A stretch of DNA of 43,606 nt from an uncultured Oscillospiraceae bacterium (GTDB taxonomy: Bacteria > Bacillota > Clostridia > Oscillospirales > Oscillospiraceae): assembly GCA_910587785.1 (NCBI GenBank), contig CAJUOA010000014.1:1-43606 (forward strand), read 5' to 3'. Both the position numbers and the translations under genes were made by a program. Numbering within the stretch: position 1 is the stretch's first letter; each line of letters begins with the position of its first letter. Shown here piece after piece: positions 39,329-43,606 of the stretch. The notes under the pieces are model-generated. The model made no database searches, was not told the origin of the DNA, and was given only the letters and a program-made list of their open reading frames with translations.

Positions 39329-41011
39329 ATGCTTGCGCTTTTGCACATCGAGAACATCGCCGTCATCGAGGAGGCGGACATCACCTTTGACCGGGGCTTT
39401 AACGCCCTGACCGGCGAGACCGGCGCGGGCAAGAGCATCGTCATCGACGCCCTGAGCGCAGTCCTGGGCCACCGCACCAGCCGGGACATCATCCGTACCG
39501 GGGCGGCGAAAGCCTTCGTCAGCGCTGTTTTCACCGAGACCGAGGACCTGGAGGTCCTGTCCGAGTATGGCCTCGCCCCGGAGGAGGGGGAGCTCCTCCT
39601 CCAGCGAGAGATCTCCGCCGAGGGCCGGAACGTCTGCCGCGTGGGGGGACGGCCCGTCACCGTGGCACAGCTGCGGCGCATCGGCGCGTCCCTGCTGGAC
39701 ATCCATGGCCAACAGGACGGACAGCAGCTCCTGGACGAGGAGCGCCACGGGGCTTACCTGGACAGCTTCGGTGGAGTGGAGGCGGAGCACGCCGCCTACG
39801 CCGAATGCTGGAAGGCCATGGAGGAGACCCGCCGGAAGCTCCGCTCCCTGCAAATGGACGAGTCGGAGAAGGCCCGGCGCATGGACAGCCTCACCTTCCA
39901 GATCAGTGAGCTGGAGCGGGCGGAGCTCATCCCCGGCGAGGACGAGGAGCTCCAGCAGAAGCGGGACCTGCTCCGCAACGGGGAAAAATTCGTCTCCGCC
40001 ATCCAGGGGGCCCTCTGGAACCTGGGCGGCGGGGACGAGGGGGGCGGCGCACTCTCCGGCCTCCGGGAGGCGGGGAGCGCGCTCTCGGGCGCACGGGGCC
40101 TGGACGGACAGTTCGCCCAGCTCTGCGAGCGGCTGGACGCCCTCTATTCGGAGGCCTACGACGTGACGGAGACCCTGCGGGACATGGAATCGGCCTTCGA
40201 CTTCAGCCCCCGGGAGCTGGACGCCCTGGAGAGCCGGGCGGACCAGCTCTACCGCCTGAAAAAGAAGTACGGCCCCACGGTGGAGGACATGCTGGCGTAC
40301 CTGGACAAGTGCCGGGAGGAGCTGGACCAGATCACCTTTGCCGCCGACCGCTCCGCCCGTCTGGAGAAGGACCTGGCCAGGGAGCGGGAGAGGGCCATGA
40401 AAGCCGCCCGGACCCTCTCCGACGCCCGCAAGGCCGCCGCCAAGACCCTGGAGGAGCGCATCCAGGAGGAGCTTCGGGCGCTGGACATGCCCAAGGTCCG
40501 CTTCTCCATCCTCTTTGCGGAGAAGGAGCCGGATAGCACCGGCATCGACACGGTCCGCTTCCTCATGAGCGCCAACATTGGGGAGGAGCTGCGGCCCATC
40601 AGCAAGGTGGCCTCCGGGGGCGAGCTGGCCCGGATCATGCTGGCGCTGAAGAATGTGCTGGCGGAGAGCGAGGCCATCGCCACCCTGGTCTTTGACGAGG
40701 TGGACACCGGCGTCAGCGGCCGGGCGGCGCAGAAGGTGGCGGCGAAGCTGGCCCAGGTCAGCCGCCGCAAGCAGGTGCTGTGCGTGACCCACCTGCCCCA
40801 GCTGGCGGCCATGGCGGACACCCATTTCTGCGTGGAAAAGGGGGAGAAGCAGGGCCGGACCTATACCCGGGTCAGCCGCCTGGACCGCGCCCAGCGGCGG
40901 GAGGAGCTTGCCCGCCTCACCGGCGGGGAGACCGTGACAGCGGCCATCCTGGAGGGCGCGGAGGAGCTCATCGCCGCGGCGGACGATTATAAGAAGAAGC
41001 TGAAAAACTAG
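39329..41011 (+). CDS. recN: DNA repair protein RecN
   Basis: The 560-residue SMC-like ATPase shows Walker A GETGAGKS at about 30, a central coiled coil (about 150-370), the ABC signature VASGGELARIMLALK and Walker B TLVFDEVDTGVSG. RecN gathers at double-strand breaks and holds DNA ends for recombination. Length is normal. It usually follows argR directly; here a two-gene HTH module lies between them. AAAGGAA precedes the ATG. Confidence 0.96.
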   Translation: MLALLHIENIAVIEEADITFDRGFNALTGETGAGKSIVIDALSAVLGHRTSRDIIRTGAAKAFVSAVFTETEDLEVLSEYGLAPEEGELLLQREISAEGRNVCRVGGRPVTVAQLRRIGASLLDIHGQQDGQQLLDEERHGAYLDSFGGVEAEHAAYAECWKAMEETRRKLRSLQMDESEKARRMDSLTFQISELERAELIPGEDEELQQKRDLLRNGEKFVSAIQGALWNLGGGDEGGGALSGLREAGSALSGARGLDGQFAQLCERLDALYSEAYDVTETLRDMESAFDFSPRELDALESRADQLYRLKKKYGPTVEDMLAYLDKCREELDQITFAADRSARLEKDLARERERAMKAARTLSDARKAAAKTLEERIQEELRALDMPKVRFSILFAEKEPDSTGIDTVRFLMSANIGEELRPISKVASGGELARIMLALKNVLAESEAIATLVFDEVDTGVSGRAAQKVAAKLAQVSRRKQVLCVTHLPQLAAMADTHFCVEKGEKQGRTYTRVSRLDRAQRREELARLTGGETVTAAILEGAEELIAAADDYKKKLKN

Positions 41012-41033
41012 GCGCGAAGCGCAAATTGCGGGT

Positions 41034-41198
41034 CCAGGGGCTCAGCCCCTGGTGGAGTCCAGAGGCAAAGCCTCTGGCGGGTCCAGGGCAGAGCCCTGGA
41101 TCGGGACGTCATTCGGCTGACGCCGAACGACCGTCCCAGCGTTTTCCGCTACGCGGACCGCCGCGCAAGGCGCGGCTAAACGCTTGGGCGAAGCCCAA
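41034..41198. repeat. Cluster of six short GC-rich hairpins
   Basis: Six short hairpins follow one another in 165 bases: 41034-41052, 41059-41077, 41083-41099, 41103-41137 (outer GGGACG/CGTCCC, inner TTCGGC/GCCGAA), 41161-41175 and 41184-41198. The first five-base to eight-base arms mostly close on three-base loops. The first three share the CCAGRGGC pattern and are clearly related. A piece, CGTCATTCGGC...GCCGAACGACCG, returns at 42663. No coding signal is seen. It may be a REP-type mosaic or an untranslated structured RNA. Confidence 0.75.
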
Positions 41199-41231
41199 CA
41201 TTCTATCGTCCCCAAGAACAAAGGAGCAGAC

Positions 41232-42194
41232 ATGGAGCGCATCGAGCATCTGAAAAAATATTTATTAGCGGTCCATCCCGTCCGCCGCTCGGCGGGGGAG
41301 AAGGCGGAGTTTCGCAAGTGGCTCCTGGGGGAGCTGAGGCGCACCGGGTGGCGGGGCGCGGAGGAGACGTACGGGAAATTCAACGGCAGTGTCAACGTCG
41401 TGTCCGGGGACCCGGAGAAAGCGTCGGTCTTCCTCTGCGCCCACTACGACACCGCCGCGCGGCCTCTGGCCCCCAACTTCGTCTCGCCCACGAACCCGCC
41501 CGCCTATGTGCTCTACCACTTGGCGGTGGCTCTGGTACTGGTGGTGGCGGCGTTTTTGGCGGCGCTGGCGGTGAGTTTTCCGCTCAACCAGCCGGCGCTG
41601 ATGCTTCCGCTGTTCGTGATCTCAGCCGTGGCGCTCCTGGGCCTCGCGGCCTACGGTCCGGCAAACAAATTTAACGCCAACGGCAACACCTCCGGCGTAT
41701 TGACCCTGCTTGCCATCGCGGAGGCGGTGAAGCGGGACAAGAGGGTGTGTCTGGTCTTTCTGGACAACAACGAGCGCAACCTCCTGGGGGCCTCCGCCTT
41801 TCGGAAGAAGCACCCCAACGCCGCAGGCTGTCTGGTCATCAACTTCGACTGCGTGGGGGCGGGGGAGCACCTGCTCCTGATGCCCTCCAAGAACAGCCGC
41901 TGGGACGTCGAGCTTCTGGACGCCCTGGGGGAGAGCTTCCGGGCAGACGGCCCGGTGGAGCCCCATGTGCTCACCACGGGCTTGCAGTACTACCCCTCCG
42001 ACCACAGGAAGTTCAAGTTCCATGTGGCGGTCTGCGCCTGCCAACATTTGGCAGGGCTGGGGTATTATATCCCCCATCTGGGTACGAAGCGGGACACGGA
42101 ACTCAGCGAGGAGACTGCCGCTTATATCGCGCGATCTATGGCAGATTTTCTGCCTCTGTACTTCAACGACCAAAAGGAGGAGGACCCCACATGA
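41232..42194 (+). CDS. M28-family peptidase-like protein with altered active site
   Basis: The 320-residue protein has an M28 aminopeptidase fold interrupted by two membrane segments (about residues 93-114 and 121-141). Zinc ligands His71 (CAHYDT), Glu181, Asp206 (NFDCVG) and His258 (SDH) are present. The bridging Asp of the usual GANDxxSG motif is Gly151 (NANGNTSG), and the catalytic Glu of the usual Glu-Glu pair is Asn180 (DNNERNLLG). It is therefore probably impaired as a peptidase and may be a pseudoenzyme. AAGGAG precedes the ATG; it overlaps the next gene by 4 bp (ATGA). Confidence 0.85.
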   Translation: MERIEHLKKYLLAVHPVRRSAGEKAEFRKWLLGELRRTGWRGAEETYGKFNGSVNVVSGDPEKASVFLCAHYDTAARPLAPNFVSPTNPPAYVLYHLAVALVLVVAAFLAALAVSFPLNQPALMLPLFVISAVALLGLAAYGPANKFNANGNTSGVLTLLAIAEAVKRDKRVCLVFLDNNERNLLGASAFRKKHPNAAGCLVINFDCVGAGEHLLLMPSKNSRWDVELLDALGESFRADGPVEPHVLTTGLQYYPSDHRKFKFHVAVCACQHLAGLGYYIPHLGTKRDTELSEETAAYIARSMADFLPLYFNDQKEEDPT

Positions 42195-42646
42195 AATTAG
42201 CGGAAGCCCTGCAGCTGCGGGGAGACCTGCAAAAGCGGCTGGAGCAGCTGTCCAGCCGCCTCTACAACAACGCTACCGTCCAGGAGGGGGAGGCCCCTGC
42301 CGAGGACCCGGCGGCGCTTCTGGAGGAATATGAGGACTGCGCGGGGCAGTTGGAGACGCTTATCGCCCGCATCAACCGCACCAACTGCGAGACCAGGACG
42401 GACAGCGGCACCTTGACAGAGCTTCTCGCCAAGCGGGACTGCCTGAAAATGCGGGTGCGGACATACCAGGACTTTCTGTCCGCGGCCAGCAGTCTGGTTC
42501 CCCGGCGGGCCTCCCGCTCGGAGATCAAGATCCTGAGCGCGGTGCCCGTGCCGGAGTACCGCAAGCGGGCGGACGCGCTGTCCCGGCAGCTCCGGGAGGT
42601 GGACGGCGTCATTCAGGGCGCAAACTGGACCACAGAATTGCTATAA
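42191..42646 (+). CDS. DIP1984-family protein
   Basis: The 151-residue protein matches the DIP1984/septicolysin-like family from its first residues (MKLAEALQLRGDLQKRLEQLSSRL, NATVQEGEAPAEDP, LIARINRTN). It is helical throughout and soluble, without signal peptide. Function is unknown; a link to toxins in the family name is historical. It is translationally coupled to the M28-like gene. Confidence 0.85.
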   Translation: MKLAEALQLRGDLQKRLEQLSSRLYNNATVQEGEAPAEDPAALLEEYEDCAGQLETLIARINRTNCETRTDSGTLTELLAKRDCLKMRVRTYQDFLSAASSLVPRRASRSEIKILSAVPVPEYRKRADALSRQLREVDGVIQGANWTTELL

Positions 42647-42662
42647 ACTTAACATTCGGGGC

Positions 42663-42710
42663 CGTCATTGGGCTTTGCCCAACGACCGGCCCGGCAGCGC
42701 AAGCGCTGCC
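42663..42710. repeat. Hairpin repeat pair downstream of the DIP1984 gene
   Basis: CGTCATTGGGC-ttt-GCCCAACGACCG is a second copy, with compensating base changes in the stem, of the unit at 41106-41132. A perfect GGCAGCGC-aa-GCGCTGCC hairpin follows at 42693-42710. Confidence 0.7.
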
Positions 42711-42961
42711 TGGTAACCGCAGGCGGGGCGAATGTGAGCCCTCCCGGCCGGGTATGGAGCCGGGCGTGATTTTGGAAGAAATTACATGATAGGCGCGTGG
42801 AAGGGCCCGCGCGGGGTTCAAATCCCCGGTGACTGTTACGCCCAGCAAGGTGACAACGGTACGCTGACCAATACATCGCACGACCACACATTGACCGCAG
42901 GCGGCGAGGGAGGGAACGGGGATAGAAGTTCTCTTCGCAGAGAACGTAACGCACTACAATA
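42711..42961. other. Gene-free stretch with a tRNA T-arm-like sequence
   Basis: No credible gene is seen. GGGGTTCAAATCCCC at about 42817-42831 looks like a tRNA T-arm, but no matching acceptor 5' strand or anticodon arm fits around it. GTTCTC...GAGAAC near 42929-42946 is a small hairpin. The stretch could be an old attachment site. Confidence 0.5.
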
Positions 42962-43204
42962 TCAATTTATGATCTCAACGCTTTTGTCCGTCGGATAGAA
43001 TTGCAGGGCATCCTGGACCGTCTTGAACGCGCCCGCACGATTCCCGCCGTTTCGCGTCCCGTTGTCCATAGCGCTCACAGCGGGGTACTGGAACCAGCGT
43101 TTCTGATGCGTATAGTTGAAGCAACTGTCGATGATTCATCCATCTCGAACTTCCTCGACGGGATAGGCCAGATAGCCCCGTTGCCGTTCACTGTTGCGGG
43201 GCAT
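42962..43204 (-). pseudogene. Broken reading frame of unknown family
   Basis: On the minus strand a frame from ATG at 43204 reads MPRNSERQRGYLAYPVEEVRDG, meets TGA at 43136-43138, then continues in the same frame for 57 codons (IIDSCFNYTHQKRWFQYPAV... to ...DALQFYPTDKSVEIIN) and stops at 42962. Both halves have ordinary protein composition, and no frame change is needed, so one nonsense mutation in a gene of at least 80 codons is the simplest reading. I do not recognise the family. Confidence 0.5.
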
Positions 43205-43368
43205 GGAAAATGCGGCCAGGAAAAATGGCAAATGTCAAGAGGAATCTGGACAAAGAGACAAATACACCTCATTTAAGAAGTGAGCAAAAAAGACAAACAA
43301 CGAGCACGGCAAGGTGCGGCAAGGAAAGAGGTGTCCCGCCCCTCCCGTTGGTCGGGCCGGGACGGTGG

Positions 43369-43480
43369 CACGGCAACGATCCGGCGTCAAGGGCCGCAAA
43401 AAATTTTTCTCAGGTCTGCGGACCTGAGAAAATTTTTTTGCTTTCGCTTCGCTCACCCTTGACCCCGGATAGTGGCCGTG
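43369..43480. repeat. Large nested inverted repeat
   Basis: Outer arms 43369-43393 and 43456-43480 pair at 22 of 25 positions. Inside them 43398-43416 and 43421-43439 (A-run, T-run, CTCAGGTC) pair at 18 of 19 around TGCG. A further hairpin, CCGAAGTCG/CGACTTCGG, lies at about 43496-43520. The whole would fold as one long RNA or cruciform structure. It could be a miniature element, a terminator/attenuator or part of a transfer origin. Confidence 0.8.
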
Positions 43481-43575
43481 CAGGCAGGGGCCAACCGAAG
43501 TCGCCGGAGCCGACTTCGGCAGGCCGACAATTTTTATTTTGGGGCCGGGTCCTAATCGGAGAAAGGAGCAAAACA

Positions 43576-43606
43576 ATGATGAGATGGAAGGTAATGCTAC
43601 CCAAGG
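43576..43606 (+). CDS. 5' end of a gene cut by the window edge
   Basis: GAAAGGAG at 43561-43568 is followed 7 bases later by ATG ATG and an open frame (MMRWKVMLPK) that runs off the window. Too short to identify. Confidence 0.55.
   Translation, partial: MMRWKVMLPK

Noticed and set aside
42817..42831. tRNA gene suggested by a GGGGTTCAAATCCCC T-arm
   Set aside because: No 5' acceptor strand, D-arm or anticodon stem can be placed at tRNA distances; GGGCGT/ACGCCC nearby pair but with wrong spacing. Kept only as a possible remnant.
42740..42860. Cobalamin-type riboswitch, because of the CCCCGGTGACTGTTA-like core
   Set aside because: The downstream B12-box and kissing elements are not found and the next gene on the plus strand is too distant and unidentified.

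Overview
The window reads as chromosome of a GC-rich, endospore-forming Firmicute of the class Clostridia, most like the gut Oscillospiraceae (Flavonifractor/Pseudoflavonifractor/Intestinimonas type). The reasons are spoIIGA-sigE, a TepA-type ClpP, S-layer-homology domains, the FtsEX-PcsB cassette, strong AGGAGG ribosome sites, frequent GTG/TTG starts and GC-rich coding DNA. The species call is inference from content, not from a database match.

Layout. 1-2.1 kb: an intergenic hairpin repeat, then greA, an FMN-binding PPOX-fold protein and a membrane-anchored EEP phosphatase. 2.1-6.4 kb, minus strand: an aminotransferase, then ftsE-ftsX-M23 peptidase, the membrane switch that triggers peptidoglycan cleavage at division. 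6.5-7.5 kb: a DUF3796 membrane protein with its own XRE regulator behind an operator-rich promoter. 7.5-13.8 kb: a four-gene restriction-modification-like island (minus strand) with a divergent XRE regulator; its middle 1.75 kb is AT-rich and looks like an exchanged specificity cassette. 13.8-18.8 kb: a nickel/peptide-type ABC importer. 18.9-22.2 kb: tepA, a second membrane-protein/XRE pair, and spoIIGA-sigE behind a long-spacer promoter. 22.2-28 kb: a TetR-MFS pair, an iron-sulfur aldo-keto reductase, an SdpI-family protein and recQ. 28.2-30.2 kb: a second copy of the window-start repeat and a secreted RCC1-repeat/SLH protein.

30.3-41 kb is the most notable part: a structured non-coding region of about 660 nt with its own promoter and pairing ends, then a small membrane protein, dxs, (four inserted genes), tlyA, nadK, argR, a small HTH module and recN. 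This order matches the known neighbourhood of OLE RNA and its partner OapA (OLE-oapA-dxs-tlyA-argR-recN), so I call an OLE RNA-OapA system. The genes inserted between dxs and tlyA encode a streptothricin-acetyltransferase-like GNAT, a DUF402 protein, a nucleoside phosphorylase and a CatA-like acetyltransferase.

41-43.6 kb: hairpin-repeat clusters, an M28-like peptidase lacking key catalytic residues, a DIP1984-family protein, then about 0.9 kb with no intact gene: a broken reading frame, a large nested inverted repeat and the start of a gene running off the end. It may be the edge of a mobile element. No intact tRNA, rRNA, CRISPR array or insertion sequence was seen.
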